Shown: positions 27,296-40,861, numbered from the stretch's first letter. The stretch: 64,000 nt of DNA from Actinacidiphila bryophytorum (GCF_016916835.1 NZ_JAFFIX010000001.1:372001-436000), one strand, 5' to 3'. A program made the numbers and translations. Notes: generated from the letters alone by a model not told the origin.

Positions 27296-28548
27296 GCACC
27301 CCCACCCTGGTGCGCACCCTGGCCGGCCGGGCGCCCGCGCTGCTGCGCGAGCAGCAGTTCCGCCGCTACTGGACCGGCCAGACGGTCTCGCTCTTCGGCG
27401 ACGAGGTCAGCTACCTCGCGGTGCCGCTGGCCGCCGTCTTCGTGCTGCACGTCGGGGCCACCGGGATGGGTTGGCTGCGCTTCGCCGGGCTGCTGCCCGC
27501 GCTGCTGTTCTCGCTGCCCGCCGGTGCCTGGGCGGACCGGCGCGGGCGCCGGCGGCAGACCATGATCGCCGCGGACCTGGCGCGGGCGGCGCTGATGGCC
27601 TCGCTGCCGCTCGGCTACGCCTTCGGGGTGCTCACCTTCGTCCAGTTGTGCGCCGTCGTCTTCGCGGTCGGCACCCTCGCGGTGGTCTTCGACGTCTGCA
27701 ACGCCACGCTGCTGGTGTCGCTGATGAAGCCCGACCAGTACATCGCGGGGAATGCGCTGACCAGCGGCAGCCGCGCCTTCTCCTTCGTCGCCGGGCCGAG
27801 CGCCGGCGGGCTGCTGGTGCAGGTGCTCGCCGCACCCCTGGCGCTGCTCGCCGACGCCGCCTCCTACCTGGCCTCGGCCTGGCAGCTGGCCCGGATAGCC
27901 CCCGAGGAGCCGCCGGCGGCCGAGCCCGGCAAGGGCCGGCTCACCGAGGGCCTGCGCTTCATCGCCCGCTCACCGCTGCTGCGGGCGATCCTGGCCTGCG
28001 CGGCGACCATCAACCTGTTCAACTTCGCCTTCAACACCCTGGTGGTCCTCTACGCCGTCGACGAACTCGGCCTCAGCGCCGGGACGCTGGGCCTGGTCAT
28101 CGGCGCAGGCGCGGTCGGCAGCCTGGTCGGCGCGGTGGTCAGCGGGCGGGTCGTGCGGGCGATCGGCGTCGGACCCGCACTGACGGCGGGCGCCTTCCTC
28201 TTCCCGGCGCCGCTGGTCCTGGTGCCGCTGGCCGGCGGGCCGACCCCGCTGCTCCTGGCCACCTTCTTCGCCGCGGAGTTCGCCGCAGGCCTGGGCGTGA
28301 TGCTGCTGGACATAGCGTCGGGCTCGCTGCAGGCTGCCGTCATACCCAACGCCCTGCGCTCCCGGGTCTCCGGCGCCTTCAGGACCGTCAACTACGGTGT
28401 GCGCCCGCTCGGCGCCCTGGCCGGCGGCTTCCTCGGCTCGGCCATCGGCCTGCGGCCCGCCCTGTGGCTGGTCACCCTGGCCGCCACGCTGGGCGCCCTG
28501 TGGCTGCTGCCCTCACCCGTACCGCGCACCCGCGAACTGCCCACCTGA
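27292..28548 (+). CDS. MFS efflux transporter
   Basis: 418-aa membrane transporter, about 12 helices, of the enterobactin-exporter-like/MFS_3 group. It starts STPTLVRTLAGRAPALLREQQFRRYWTGQTVSLFGDEVSYLAVPLAAVFVL; RRYW..Q..S..GD is typical of this group. The AGAWADRRGRRRQTMIAADL loop is motif A. GTG 27292 has GGGGGAGC upstream and overlaps the regulator stop. Likely exports a drug or metabolite under control of the upstream regulator. Confidence 0.88.
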   Translation: MSTPTLVRTLAGRAPALLREQQFRRYWTGQTVSLFGDEVSYLAVPLAAVFVLHVGATGMGWLRFAGLLPALLFSLPAGAWADRRGRRRQTMIAADLARAALMASLPLGYAFGVLTFVQLCAVVFAVGTLAVVFDVCNATLLVSLMKPDQYIAGNALTSGSRAFSFVAGPSAGGLLVQVLAAPLALLADAASYLASAWQLARIAPEEPPAAEPGKGRLTEGLRFIARSPLLRAILACAATINLFNFAFNTLVVLYAVDELGLSAGTLGLVIGAGAVGSLVGAVVSGRVVRAIGVGPALTAGAFLFPAPLVLVPLAGGPTPLLLATFFAAEFAAGLGVMLLDIASGSLQAAVIPNALRSRVSGAFRTVNYGVRPLGALAGGFLGSAIGLRPALWLVTLAATLGALWLLPSPVPRTRELPT

Positions 28549-28577
28549 CAAGGCCGCGGACGCGCCCCGGAGGGCGG

Positions 28578-28817
28578 CTACTCCAGCCAGCCGTCGTGCG
28601 CGGCGGCGAGCGCGTCCAGCGCATAGGCGTCCAGGTGCCCGTCCGGGTCCTCGACGACCACCAGCCACTGGGCGTCCTCGGCGTCGTCCTCCCCGGCCAG
28701 CGCGTCACGCACCACCCGCGGCTCCTCCGCCGGCGCGAAGCGGTCGCCCACTTCGGCGGCGACCTCCTCTGCGGCGTCACGGTCGGGAAGCACCAGCACA
28801 TGGCGTACGTCGGTCAC
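28578..28817 (-). CDS. small conserved hypothetical protein
   Basis: 79-aa acidic soluble protein (TDVRHVLVLPDRDAAEEVAAEVGDRF ... AQWLVVVEDPDGHLDAYALDALAAAHDGWLE) starting at GTG 28817. The pattern resembles a small ribonuclease-inhibitor/RraB-like alpha-beta fold, but I would not assign it. It is divergent from holA with a 76-bp gap. Codon usage and length suggest a real gene. Confidence 0.65.
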   Translation of the reverse strand: MTDVRHVLVLPDRDAAEEVAAEVGDRFAPAEEPRVVRDALAGEDDAEDAQWLVVVEDPDGHLDAYALDALAAAHDGWLE

Positions 28818-28893
28818 CGGGACATTGTGCCGCGGGCCGCCGGGGACCCCTTCGCGGACCCGCTGTCGCAGGGGCGTGGGATGCTGGGGCGCG

Positions 28894-29880
28894 ATGGCAA
28901 GGAAGACCGCTCAAGACGACCCGCTCGCTGCGCTCACGCTCGCCGTGGGGCAGGAGGACCTGCTGCTGGACCGCGCCGTCCGGGAGGTGGTGGTGGCGGC
29001 GAGGGCCGCCGACCCCGACACCGACGTCAGGGACCTGGCACCGGACGCGCTGCAGCCGGGGACGCTGGCCGAGCTGACCAGCCCGTCGCTGTTCGCCGAG
29101 CGCAAGGTCGTCGTCGTGCGCAATGCGCAGGACCTGTCCGCCGACACCGTCAAGGACGTCAAGGCGTATCTGGGCGCACCGGTGGAGGAGATCACCCTGG
29201 TGCTGCTGCACGCCGGCGGCGCCAAGGGCAAGGCGCTGCTGGACGCGGCCCGAAAGGCGGGGGCGCGCGAGGTGGCGTGCCCGAAGATGACCAAGCCGGC
29301 CGACAGGCTCGCCTTCGTACGCGGCGAGTTCCGTACGCTCGGCAGGTCGGTGACGCCCGAGGCGGCGCAGGCGCTGGTCGACGCGATCGGCAGCGACCTG
29401 CGGGAGCTGGCCAGTGCGTGCGCCCAACTGGTCGCGGACACCGAGGGCACTGTCGATGTCGCGGTGGTCGCCCGCTACTACACCGGGCGGGCCGAGGCGA
29501 CCGGCTTCGAGGTGGCGGATCTCGCGGTGACCGGGCGGACGGCGGAGGCGCTGGAGCGGCTGCGCTGGGCGCTGTCGGTCGGGCAGCCCCTGCCGGGCAT
29601 CACCTTCGCGCTGGCCTCGGGGGTGCGGGCGATCGGCAAGCTCGCGTCGGCCCCGCGCGGGGCGAACCCCGGCCAGCTCGCCCGGGATCTGGGCATGCCG
29701 CCGTGGAAGATCGACCGGGTCCGGCAGCAGATCCGCGGCTGGAGCGCGGACGGCGTCTCGGTCGCGCTGCAGGCGGTCGCGGAGGCCGACGCGGCCGTCA
29801 AGGGCGGCGCGGCGGACCCGGCGTACGCCCTGGAGAAGGCGGTCGTCACCATCGCCCGCGCCGCCCGCACCCGCAGCTGA
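28894..29880 (+). CDS. holA: DNA polymerase III delta subunit
   Basis: 328-aa clamp-loader subunit that opens the beta sliding clamp. Family stretches: VGQEDLLLDRAVREVV near the N-terminus, SLFAERKVVVVRNAQDLS (about residues 66-83), and the C-terminal FALASGVRAIGKLASAPRGANPGQLARDLGMPPWKIDRVRQQIRGW. ATG 28894 chosen as the family-typical start; longer frames are not conserved. Located near rpsT and lepA as in other actinobacteria. Confidence 0.92.
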   Translation: MARKTAQDDPLAALTLAVGQEDLLLDRAVREVVVAARAADPDTDVRDLAPDALQPGTLAELTSPSLFAERKVVVVRNAQDLSADTVKDVKAYLGAPVEEITLVLLHAGGAKGKALLDAARKAGAREVACPKMTKPADRLAFVRGEFRTLGRSVTPEAAQALVDAIGSDLRELASACAQLVADTEGTVDVAVVARYYTGRAEATGFEVADLAVTGRTAEALERLRWALSVGQPLPGITFALASGVRAIGKLASAPRGANPGQLARDLGMPPWKIDRVRQQIRGWSADGVSVALQAVAEADAAVKGGAADPAYALEKAVVTIARAARTRS

Positions 29881-29913
29881 GCAAGCGCGGGCCGGCTGCT
29901 GCCGGGGAAGCCG

Positions 29914-30849
29914 CTACTTGAGCTTCGCCAGCGTCGCCTTCGTCGCCGACTTCACCCACTCGGTGCCCTGGCTGAGCGTCGGGCTGGCCTTGGCGTCGTC
30001 GTTGAGCGAGTCGGGGTAGTGGTACCAGGAGAGGGAGAAGGTCAGCGCCCCGTCGCGCACCGCGAGGATGACCTCCCGGCTGCCGGTCTCGCTGCCGTCC
30101 GAGTCCGTGGTGACCGAGTCCATGGTCGCCAGGTACGCCTCGTCCCCGTAGCCGTCCACCGCCGTGACGGTGTACTTGTCCTTGGCGTCGGAGCCGCCCA
30201 CGACGTCGTAGCCCTTCCAGTGGTCGGCGAACTCCGGTCCCGGGTCGGACTTGCGGTGCAGGTCGGCGTCGATCGTCAGATAGGCGTCGGAGTAGGTCGA
30301 GGACTCCTGCTTGAGGCTCTCGCTGCAGTGCATCTCGGCGACGGCGGGCCGGTCGTTGGTGTACGAGGTCGGGTCGTCGTCCGGCTTGGGGTAGGCGGTC
30401 GCGAAGGCGCTCAGGTCGGCGGTGCCGCACAGGTCCTTGGTCACCTTGTAGCCGTGCAGGGCGGGCTTGCCCGAGTCCTTGCCGAGCAGCAGCACCCCGC
30501 CGCCCCACAGCGCGGACGCCACGGCGGCGCCGACCACCGCCCACAGCACCGCCTTGCCCGCCCCGCCGCGTCCCCCGGCGCCCGGCGGGGCCTGGCCCGG
30601 CTGCGGCTGGCCGTAGTAGGCGGCGGGCTGCGCGGGGCCGTAGGGGCCGGCCGCGGTCTGGGCGTAGGGGTTGAGCTGCGGCGGCACGGGCGTCCCGTAC
30701 CCGCCGGCCGGCGGCTGCCCGGGCACCTGCCCAGGGGTCTGGCCGGGTATCTGCCCGGGGGGCGGTCCCGGCGGGGGCACGGCTCCGGAGCCCTGCGGGG
30801 GGTTCATGTACGGATTTGAGCCCGGCTGGTCAGGCGGCGGCATCGACAT
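29914..30849 (-). CDS. membrane protein with Pro-rich N-terminus
   Basis: 311-aa protein. Residues 1-95 are Pro/Gly/Gln-rich with PGQ(I/T/V)PGQ repeats, one membrane helix covers about residues 100-122, and a roughly 185-residue extracytoplasmic domain contains three Cys, two of which could form a disulfide. The architecture is common among streptomycete envelope proteins of unknown function. ATG 30849. It converges with holA. Confidence 0.75.
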   Translation of the reverse strand: MSMPPPDQPGSNPYMNPPQGSGAVPPPGPPPGQIPGQTPGQVPGQPPAGGYGTPVPPQLNPYAQTAAGPYGPAQPAAYYGQPQPGQAPPGAGGRGGAGKAVLWAVVGAAVASALWGGGVLLLGKDSGKPALHGYKVTKDLCGTADLSAFATAYPKPDDDPTSYTNDRPAVAEMHCSESLKQESSTYSDAYLTIDADLHRKSDPGPEFADHWKGYDVVGGSDAKDKYTVTAVDGYGDEAYLATMDSVTTDSDGSETGSREVILAVRDGALTFSLSWYHYPDSLNDDAKASPTLSQGTEWVKSATKATLAKLK

Positions 30850-30884
30850 GCGGTGAGGATATCGACGCCGTCAGTGAGCCGTCA

Positions 30885-30927
30885 GCGGAAAAACACCGCC
30901 CGTCCGGGAATCCCGGACGGGCGGTGT
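30885..30927 (-). terminator. rpsT terminator
   Basis: A perfect inverted repeat (30893-30909 with 30911-30927, effective stem about 15 bp) is followed on the minus strand by a run of T's (GTTTTTCC). It lies downstream of rpsT in its reading direction. Confidence 0.85.
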
Positions 30928-31056
30928 GAGGCGTATCCGTGCGCCGCAGGCACGTGGCGAACGTCCGCGTGCGGCGCGGGTCTTGGGCGGTGCGGGTCCG
31001 GGCGGTAGAGGGGCCGCTGAGTCCGGTTGCCCGCCGTGCCGGCGGACCCTGGGTGA

Positions 31057-31323
31057 TCAGCCCTGGAGCGCGGCGACCGACTGCGCGATGGCCGACTTCT
31101 TGTTGGCGGCCTGGTTCTTGTGGATGACGCCCTTGCTCACGGCCTTGTCGAGCTTCTTGGACGCGGCACGCGCGGCGGCCTCGGCCTTGGCGGCGTCACC
31201 GGCGGCGACGGCCTCACGGGTGCGGCGGACCGCGGTCTTGAGCTCGGACTTGACCGCCTTGTTGCGCAGCCGCGCCTTCTCGTTGGTCTTGTTGCGCTTG
31301 ATCTGGGACTTGATGTTCGCCAC
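31057..31323 (-). CDS. rpsT: 30S ribosomal protein S20
   Basis: 88-aa basic protein that binds 16S rRNA early in 30S assembly. The sequence [32 protein letters not shown] and the C-terminal [17 protein letters not shown] are unmistakable S20 features. ATG 31323 with GAAGGAG upstream on the minus strand (tctcaGGAAGG region). Divergent from lepA, with its own terminator at 30885-30927. Confidence 0.98.
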   Translation of the reverse strand: MANIKSQIKRNKTNEKARLRNKAVKSELKTAVRRTREAVAAGDAAKAEAAARAASKKLDKAVSKGVIHKNQAANKKSAIAQSVAALQG

Positions 31324-31570
31324 GAAGGAGCCTTCTCAGGTTCGTTTACCGAAAGGATCAGCGCCCCGGGTCCTGGTTCCGGCGGTTTGCGGCCGACGGG
31401 GGCCACGAGGCACAGCGCCCCAGGTTACCAGCAGCGCCGGGCCGCTCCCAAACCGCACGGCGGCCGCCGGCCGTGGGACCATGGAGGCTACGTATCGATC
31501 CGACCAGCCAGCAGAGACCGAGTCCCGCGCGGAGCGCGGCGGTGAGCGTCTCCGAGAAAATGGACCCTGC

Positions 31571-33436
<1,866 letters not shown>

Positions 33437-33445
33437 GGCGCGGCC

Positions 33446-33479
33446 CGGGAAGCCCCAGGCGGCGGCAGGGGGCTTCCCG
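33446..33479 (+). terminator. hairpin after lepA
   Basis: An 11-bp stem cgggaagcccc (33446-33456) with 33469-33479 and a 12-base loop; no T-tract. Confidence 0.55.
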
Positions 33480-33601
33480 CGGTACGGGCGGCACGACGCG
33501 CTGGCCGCACCCTCTTACGCACCGGGCCTGCGCCCTCTACTCTGATCCGACGGATAGGTTACTGGTGAGTTAAGAACGCCCGCGCGTGCCCGGAGGTTGC
33601 G

Positions 33602-35485
<1,884 letters not shown>

Positions 35486-35543
35486 GCCCCCGGGCGGCCC
35501 GCCCTGCCCCCTGCGGTGCGTTGCTTGCCTGCGGCCGCATCGT

Positions 35544-35656
35544 GGCTGGTCGCGCAGTTCCCCGCGCCCCTGAAAACGCTCACCCTCGCAGGCAGACGGC
35601 GCCGCCTCTGCGAGAAAGGGCAACCACCAGGGGCGCGGGGAACTGCGCGACCAGCC
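35544..35656. repeat. palindromic intergenic element with 29-bp perfect arms
   Basis: The gap 35486-35901 has no gene. Its main feature is a 113-bp element whose left arm (35544-35572, starting ggctggtcgcgcagttcc) is the exact reverse complement of the right arm (35628-35656). The interior contains ctcgcaggcagacggcgccg. A degenerate half copy lies at about 35702-35730. A reverse-oriented relative is at 45444-45569. Confidence 0.9.
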
Positions 35657-35901
35657 CGGACGGGCGGAAAGAAGGCAACGCCACAGCAAGTGGCAATTGC
35701 CTGGGGCGCGGGGAAGTGCGCGCTCAGCCCACGGCGGGGGAGAGACGCAGCGCCACGGCAAGTGGCAGGCATGTGGTGCGCGCCCCGGGCGCCCGGGATG
35801 TTAGTGGTTCGGCCCGGTGGAAGCGGGCGGTTCGCCGGAAAGGGACCCGCTCGGGGGTCACGCAGTGCCCCCGAGCGATGGCACCCTGTAACCATGGAGT
35901 C

Positions 35902-37740
35902 GTGAGGCTCCCCCGTGCACACCGTGAGGGCGAGGCCCGCGACACGGCCTCGGACAAGTCCGAGGCCGTGTCGCAGACGAGTCTGCCCGGGAACCAGCAG
36001 GCCGCCGGCGCGGCCCGCAGGTTCCTGCGCGCGGCGCTGGCCGAGTGGGCCGCGGCGGGGATGCCCGCGGCCGCGGCCCTGGAGGATCGTGTCGTCGACG
36101 ACGGCATGCTCCTGGTGAGCGAGCTGGTGACGAACGCCGTCGTGCACGCGGGCACCGCCGTGGATCTGGTGTGCCGGCTGGAGGCGGGGCAGTCGGGGCA
36201 GTCGCCGCCCGGAGTGGTGGTCGAGGTGTCGGACCGCCACCCGGCGCGGATGCTGCGCGGCGAGGCCGAGCCCGACCTGCCGGACGACCGCCGGGAGAGC
36301 GGCCGCGGCCTGCAGCTGGTGGCGGCGCTGTCGGACGCCTGGGGCATCAGCTACCGGCGCGACCGCAAGACGGTGTGGTGCCGATTCGACCTGCCGCAGG
36401 ACGGCGCAGAGGCGCAGGTGCCGGCGCCGCGCGGCGAACCGCCCGCGGAGCTGCTGGCGCCCTTACCGCCGCCTGCGGCGGCGCGGCGCGGCGCCGAGGA
36501 CTGGGTGGACCGCGGGGCGCTGTCCTTCCTCGCGGAGGCGTCGGACCTGCTGGCGGGCCAGCTGGACGAGGACAATGTGGCGTCGCTGGCGACGCAGCTG
36601 CTGGTGCCGCGGATCGCGGACTGGTGCGCGGTGTGGGTGTACCCGGCGGGGGCGCAGGCCCGGCTGTCGAGCGTATGGCACGGCGAGGAGCACCGGATCG
36701 ACGGCCTGCGGGCCGTACTGGAGAAGTCGCCGCCCGCGGCCGACCTGCCGCCGGGGGCGCGGCGGACCGCGTGGCCCGCGACTGCGGACGGCGGGGTGTG
36801 CGACCTGGGCGGCGCCCTCGCGGTGCCGCTGATCGTGGCGGGGCGCTGCCACGGCACGCTGCTGCTGGGCCGGGCGGGGCTGCTGGGGATGCCGGACGAG
36901 ATGACGGGCCTGGTGGAGGACTTCGCCCGCCGCGTGGCGCTGGCGATGGGCGCGGCCCGGCAGTACGCGCGGCAGGCGATGATCAGCACGGTGCTGCAGC
37001 GCGGCCTGCTGCCGCCTGCGGTGGGCCGTATCCCCGGCATCGACCACGCGGTGGTCTACGAGCCGCTGGCCGGCGACTGGGTCGGCGGCGACTTCTACGA
37101 CCTCTTCCCCGCGGGCGACGGCCGCTGGTGCTTCGCGCTGGGCGACGTGTGCGGCAACGGCCCCGAGGCGGCCTCGCTCGCCGGTGTCGCCCGCCCGGTG
37201 CTGCGGCTGCTGGCCCGCGAGGGATTCGGCGTCAGCGACGTCCTGGACCGGCTCAACAAGGCGCTCGCCGACGAGGCCGCCGCGGCGCTGGCCGGCGGCA
37301 CCGCGGCCTGGGAGGGCGGCCAGGCCCGCTTCCTGTCGCTGCTGTACGGCGAGATCACGCCGTACGCCCCGGAGTGCGGCGCCCATGTCACGCTGGCCTC
37401 CGCGGGGCACCCGCTGCCGCTGGTGCTGGCCGGGAACGGCAGGGTGCGGGAGGCGGCGGGGCCGCAGATCCTGCTGGGGATCTCCGAGACGCCGCAGTAC
37501 ACGAGCGAGTCCTTCGACCTGTCGCCCGGCGACTCCCTGCTGTGCGTGACCGACGGGGTGACCGAGCGCCGCCGCGGGCGCCGGCAGTTCGACGACGACG
37601 ACGGCCTGGCCACGGTCCTGGGCGCCTGTGCGGGCCTGGACGCGGCCGGTATCGCCGAGCGGGTGCGGCACGCGGTGCACGTCTACGACACCGCCCCGCC
37701 CGGCGACGACCTGGCGGTGCTGGTCCTGCAGGCCCGCTGA
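35902..37740 (+). CDS. ATP-binding SpoIIE-family protein phosphatase
   Basis: 612-aa regulator. An N-terminal anti-sigma-factor-type HATPase (about residues 30-160; VSELVTNAVVHAGTAVDLVCRL and ESGRGLQLVAALSDAWG) is followed by a GAF-like region (about 190-370) and a C-terminal PP2C phosphatase (AGDWVGGDFYDLFP, ALGDVCGNGPEAA, SAGHPLPLVL, GDSLLCVTDGVTERR, GDDLAVLVL). Such proteins switch anti-sigma antagonists, so this one may govern an alternative sigma factor. GTG 35902; no membrane segment. The next gene, hemW, starts 39 bases later. Confidence 0.93.
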   Translation: MRLPRAHREGEARDTASDKSEAVSQTSLPGNQQAAGAARRFLRAALAEWAAAGMPAAAALEDRVVDDGMLLVSELVTNAVVHAGTAVDLVCRLEAGQSGQSPPGVVVEVSDRHPARMLRGEAEPDLPDDRRESGRGLQLVAALSDAWGISYRRDRKTVWCRFDLPQDGAEAQVPAPRGEPPAELLAPLPPPAAARRGAEDWVDRGALSFLAEASDLLAGQLDEDNVASLATQLLVPRIADWCAVWVYPAGAQARLSSVWHGEEHRIDGLRAVLEKSPPAADLPPGARRTAWPATADGGVCDLGGALAVPLIVAGRCHGTLLLGRAGLLGMPDEMTGLVEDFARRVALAMGAARQYARQAMISTVLQRGLLPPAVGRIPGIDHAVVYEPLAGDWVGGDFYDLFPAGDGRWCFALGDVCGNGPEAASLAGVARPVLRLLAREGFGVSDVLDRLNKALADEAAAALAGGTAAWEGGQARFLSLLYGEITPYAPECGAHVTLASAGHPLPLVLAGNGRVREAAGPQILLGISETPQYTSESFDLSPGDSLLCVTDGVTERRRGRRQFDDDDGLATVLGACAGLDAAGIAERVRHAVHVYDTAPPGDDLAVLVLQAR

Positions 37741-37779
37741 CGTCGCCGGGCACCGCCGGGCGTACCGGATACTGGGGTC

Positions 37780-39012
37780 ATGCCCTCCGTACTGCCCGAC
37801 GGCGAACCCGTGCCCGAGGACGGCGCCCTGCCGCCGCAGGCGCTGGCCGGTGCCGCCGCGCGCCCGCTCGGCTTCTACCTGCACGTGCCCTACTGCGCCA
37901 CCCGCTGCGGCTACTGCGACTTCAACACCTACACCGCGAGCGAGCTGCGCGGCTCCGGCGGTGCGCTGGCGTCCCGCGACAACTACGCCGACGTCCTGGT
38001 GGACGAGATCCGGCTGGCCAGGAAGGTGCTCGGGGACGACCCGCGGCACGCGGCCACCGTCTTCGTCGGCGGCGGCACCCCGACGCTGCTGCCCGCCGCC
38101 GACCTGGTGCGGATGCTGGGCGCGATCAGGGACGAGTTCGGGCTCGCGGCCGACGCGGAGATCACCACGGAGGCCAACCCGGAGTCGGTGGACCCGGCGT
38201 ATCTGGCGGAGCTGCGGGCCGGCGGCTTCACCAGGATGTCCTTCGGCATGCAGAGCGCCCGGCAGCATGTGCTGCGCGTCCTGGACCGCACCCATACCCC
38301 CGGCCGCCCGGAGGCATGCGTCGCCGAAGCACGCGCCGCCGGGTTCGAGCACGTCAACCTCGACCTGATCTACGGCACACCCGGCGAGTCCGACGACGAC
38401 TGGCGCGCCTCCCTCGACGCGGCAATAGGCGCAGGCCCCGACCATGTGTCGGCCTATGCGCTGATCGTCGAGGAGGGTACGCAGCTGGCCCGGCGGATCC
38501 GCCGCGGCGAGGTGCCGATGACCGACGACGACGAGCACGCCGACCGCTACCTGATCGCCGACGAGCGGCTGTCCGCGGCGGGCTTTCGCTGGTACGAGGT
38601 CTCCAACTGGGCCACGGCGGAGGCCGGCAGGTGCCGCCACAACGAGCTGTACTGGACCGGCGCGGACTGGTGGGGCGCGGGACCCGGCGCACACAGCCAC
38701 GTCGGCGGTGTGCGCTGGTGGAACGTGAAGCACCCCGGCGCATATGCGCAGGCACTCGCCGAGTCCCGCAGCCCGGGCGCGGGGCGCGAGGTGCTGGTCG
38801 CCGAGGACCGCAGGGTCGAGCGGATCCTGCTGGAGCTGCGGCTGTCCGCGGGCTGCCCGCTGGACCTGCTCACCGAGGCGGGCGCGAAGGCGGCGGTACG
38901 GGCGGTGGGCGAAGGACTGCTGGAGCCCGCCGCGCACGAGGCCGGGCGGGCCGTGCTGACCCTGCGCGGCCGGCTGCTGGCCGACGCCGTGGTGCGCGAC
39001 CTCACCGACTGA
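37780..39012 (+). CDS. hemW: HemW radical-SAM heme chaperone (coproporphyrinogen dehydrogenase-like)
   Basis: 410-aa radical SAM protein. The [4Fe-4S] motif PYCATRCGYCDFNTY is at about residues 35-49, followed by VGGGTPTLLPA and TTEANPESV, hallmarks of the HemN/HemW group. HemW binds and delivers heme; it lacks the oxygen-independent coproporphyrinogen oxidase activity of HemN. ATG 37780. In actinobacteria it commonly precedes hrcA-dnaJ, as here. Confidence 0.93.
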   Translation: MPSVLPDGEPVPEDGALPPQALAGAAARPLGFYLHVPYCATRCGYCDFNTYTASELRGSGGALASRDNYADVLVDEIRLARKVLGDDPRHAATVFVGGGTPTLLPAADLVRMLGAIRDEFGLAADAEITTEANPESVDPAYLAELRAGGFTRMSFGMQSARQHVLRVLDRTHTPGRPEACVAEARAAGFEHVNLDLIYGTPGESDDDWRASLDAAIGAGPDHVSAYALIVEEGTQLARRIRRGEVPMTDDDEHADRYLIADERLSAAGFRWYEVSNWATAEAGRCRHNELYWTGADWWGAGPGAHSHVGGVRWWNVKHPGAYAQALAESRSPGAGREVLVAEDRRVERILLELRLSAGCPLDLLTEAGAKAAVRAVGEGLLEPAAHEAGRAVLTLRGRLLADAVVRDLTD

Positions 39013-39071
39013 GGCAGCGATGCGCACGGGCGCGGGCGACGCGGGCCGCCCCCAGGGTCACTCGGGCGCGG

Positions 39072-39896
39072 TCACGAAGCGGTCACGAAGTCGATCAGGT
39101 GCTCCACCGAGCCCAGCAGCTCCGGCTGCAGGTCCTTGTACGTCCGCACCGACGCCAGGATGCGCTGCCAGGCCTCGCCGGTGGACATGTCCCAGCCCAG
39201 CGCCCTGCACACCCCGGTCTTCCAGTCCTCGCCGCGCGGCACCCGCGGCCACCCGGCAATGCCGACGGACGCGGGCTTCACCGCCTCCCACACGTCGATG
39301 TAGGGGTGCCCGACGACCAGGACGTCCGCGCCGCTCACCGACGCGGCGATACGCGACTCCTTCGACCCCGGCACCAGGTGGTCGACCAGCACACCGAGCC
39401 GGGCGTCAGGGGCGGGAGCGAAGTCCGCGACGATCGCGGGCAGGTCGTCCACGCCCTCCAGGTACTCCACGACGACGCCTTCGACCCGCAGGTCGTGGCC
39501 CCAGACCCGCTCGACCAGTTCGGCGTCGTGCCGCCCCTCGACGTAGATCCGCCCGGCCCGCGCCACCCGCGCCTTCGCACCCGTCACCGCGACGGAACCC
39601 GACGCGGACAGCAGCGGCCCGCGCGGCGCCGGCGCGGCCTGCGGGCGTACCAGCGTGACCGTACGGCCGTCGATCAGGAAGCCGCGGGGCGTCATCGGGA
39701 AGACCCGGTGCTTGCCGAAGCGGTCCTCCAGGGTCACCGTCAGCCCCTCCGCGGTCTTCTCGCAGCGCACCACCGCACCGCAGAAGCCCGTGGTGGCCTC
39801 CTCGACCACCAGGTCGGTCTCGGCCGCCACCTCGGGAGCCGGGGCGCTCTTCTTCCAGGGCGGGGTCAATTCGGGGTCGTAACTCCTGCTGCGCAT
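39072..39896 (-). CDS. DUF3097-like conserved actinobacterial protein
   Basis: 274-aa soluble protein of unknown function. It starts RSRSYDPELTPPWKKS and contains RGFLIDGRTVTLVRP, a nucleotide- or phosphate-site-like VEGRHDAELVERVWGHDLR (about residues 118-136), DHLVPGSKESRIA and VVGHPYIDVWEAVKP. The VEGRHDAELV stretch resembles Toprim-type cores, so a nucleic-acid role is possible. I recall this as DUF3097. ATG 39896 chosen; the longer frame is compositional. Faces hemW tail to tail. Confidence 0.82.
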   Translation of the reverse strand: MRSRSYDPELTPPWKKSAPAPEVAAETDLVVEEATTGFCGAVVRCEKTAEGLTVTLEDRFGKHRVFPMTPRGFLIDGRTVTLVRPQAAPAPRGPLLSASGSVAVTGAKARVARAGRIYVEGRHDAELVERVWGHDLRVEGVVVEYLEGVDDLPAIVADFAPAPDARLGVLVDHLVPGSKESRIAASVSGADVLVVGHPYIDVWEAVKPASVGIAGWPRVPRGEDWKTGVCRALGWDMSTGEAWQRILASVRTYKDLQPELLGSVEHLIDFVTAS

Positions 39897-39967
39897 GGGG
39901 GCGATCGTAACCAGCGGCACCTTGCCGAGCCCAGGACGCGCGGCAAAGGGCGCCGCCAGTGCGCCGT

Positions 39968-40774
39968 CTAGTCCGCCGTCCCGAAACGCTCGGCAAGGGC
40001 GTCGCGCTGCGCCCGCACGTAACGCGCGTCGACCACGGCGCCGTGCCCCGGCACATAGCGTCCCGTCTCGCCGCCGAGTGCGAGCAGCGCGTCCAGGGTG
40101 CCCGGCCAGTGCGCCGGGTCCGCGTCCTCCCCGGCCTGCGGCTCGCCCGACTCCTCGACCAGGTCGCCGCAGAAGACCACCGTCGGGTCGCTCGGAGTGG
40201 CGCCGGGCACGACCACCACCAGGTCGTGACCGGTGTGCCCGGTGCCCGGGTGCACCAGCCGCACCCGGCGCTCCCCGAGGTCGATCTCGGTCGCACCGGC
40301 GACCGGCCGGGTCGGCAGCACCAGCTCCCGCGCCGCCTGCCCGGCCTGGCCGGGGTCGGTGCCGTGCCCCACCGCGCTCTCCCGCAGCGCTTCGCGCTCC
40401 CGGGTCAGATAGCCGGCCAGCGAGTGCTCGCCGTAGACCTCGGCACCGGGGAAGGCAGCGGTGCCGAAGACGTGGTCGAAGTGACCGTGGGTGAGGACGA
40501 TGTGCGTGACGGTGCGCCCGGTCAGCGCCTCGACCTGCCCGCGCAGCTCTTCGCCCTCGGCCGGCGTCGAGGCGGTGTCCACCAGGAGGACGCCGTCGGA
40601 TCCGACGACCAGTCCGATCGTCACATCGAGATGGGGCATCCGGCGCCTGGCGACCCCGGGAGCCAGCTGCTCCCAGACAGAACCGCCCGTACCCGGATTC
40701 TCCGTGCTCTCCACAGATTCCACGGGGGTGACCGTATCGCCGCCGCGGTGCCGCCCGCCGCCACCTCCCCGCAC
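39968..40774 (-). CDS. metallo-beta-lactamase-fold hydrolase
   Basis: 268-aa two-zinc hydrolase. The metal motif [10 protein letters not shown] is at about residues 95-104, a later His in [10 protein letters not shown], Asp in [11 protein letters not shown], and His in [10 protein letters not shown]. This resembles glyoxalase II/quinoprotein-relay-type MBL enzymes. The exact start is uncertain: ATG 40774 gives an odd Gly-rich N-terminus, and GTG 40723 (before ESVESTENP) is plausible. Head-to-head with hrcA across the CIRCE operator. Confidence 0.85.
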   Translation of the reverse strand: MRGGGGGRHRGGDTVTPVESVESTENPGTGGSVWEQLAPGVARRRMPHLDVTIGLVVGSDGVLLVDTASTPAEGEELRGQVEALTGRTVTHIVLTHGHFDHVFGTAAFPGAEVYGEHSLAGYLTREREALRESAVGHGTDPGQAGQAARELVLPTRPVAGATEIDLGERRVRLVHPGTGHTGHDLVVVVPGATPSDPTVVFCGDLVEESGEPQAGEDADPAHWPGTLDALLALGGETGRYVPGHGAVVDARYVRAQRDALAERFGTAD

Positions 40775-40834
40775 CCGGTGTGCCGCACCCTTGCCGAGCC
40801 CTTGCCGCCTCGCCGTACACTGGCTGCGGGAAAG

Positions 40835-40861
40835 CTGGCACTCGAAACGGCGGAGTGCCAG
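40835..40861. promoter_or_regulatory. CIRCE operator (HrcA-binding site)
   Basis: A perfect inverted repeat CTGGCACTC (40835-40843), nine-base spacer, GAGTGCCAG (40853-40861), matching the CIRCE consensus TTAGCACTC-N9-GAGTGCTAA. It lies 30 bases before the hrcA start, so HrcA represses its own hrcA-dnaJ operon until heat stress. Confidence 0.95.

Noticed and set aside
31481..31570. Upstream ATG start for lepA at 31481
   Set aside because: The added residues are not typical of LepA, whereas GTG 31571 gives the usual N-terminus.
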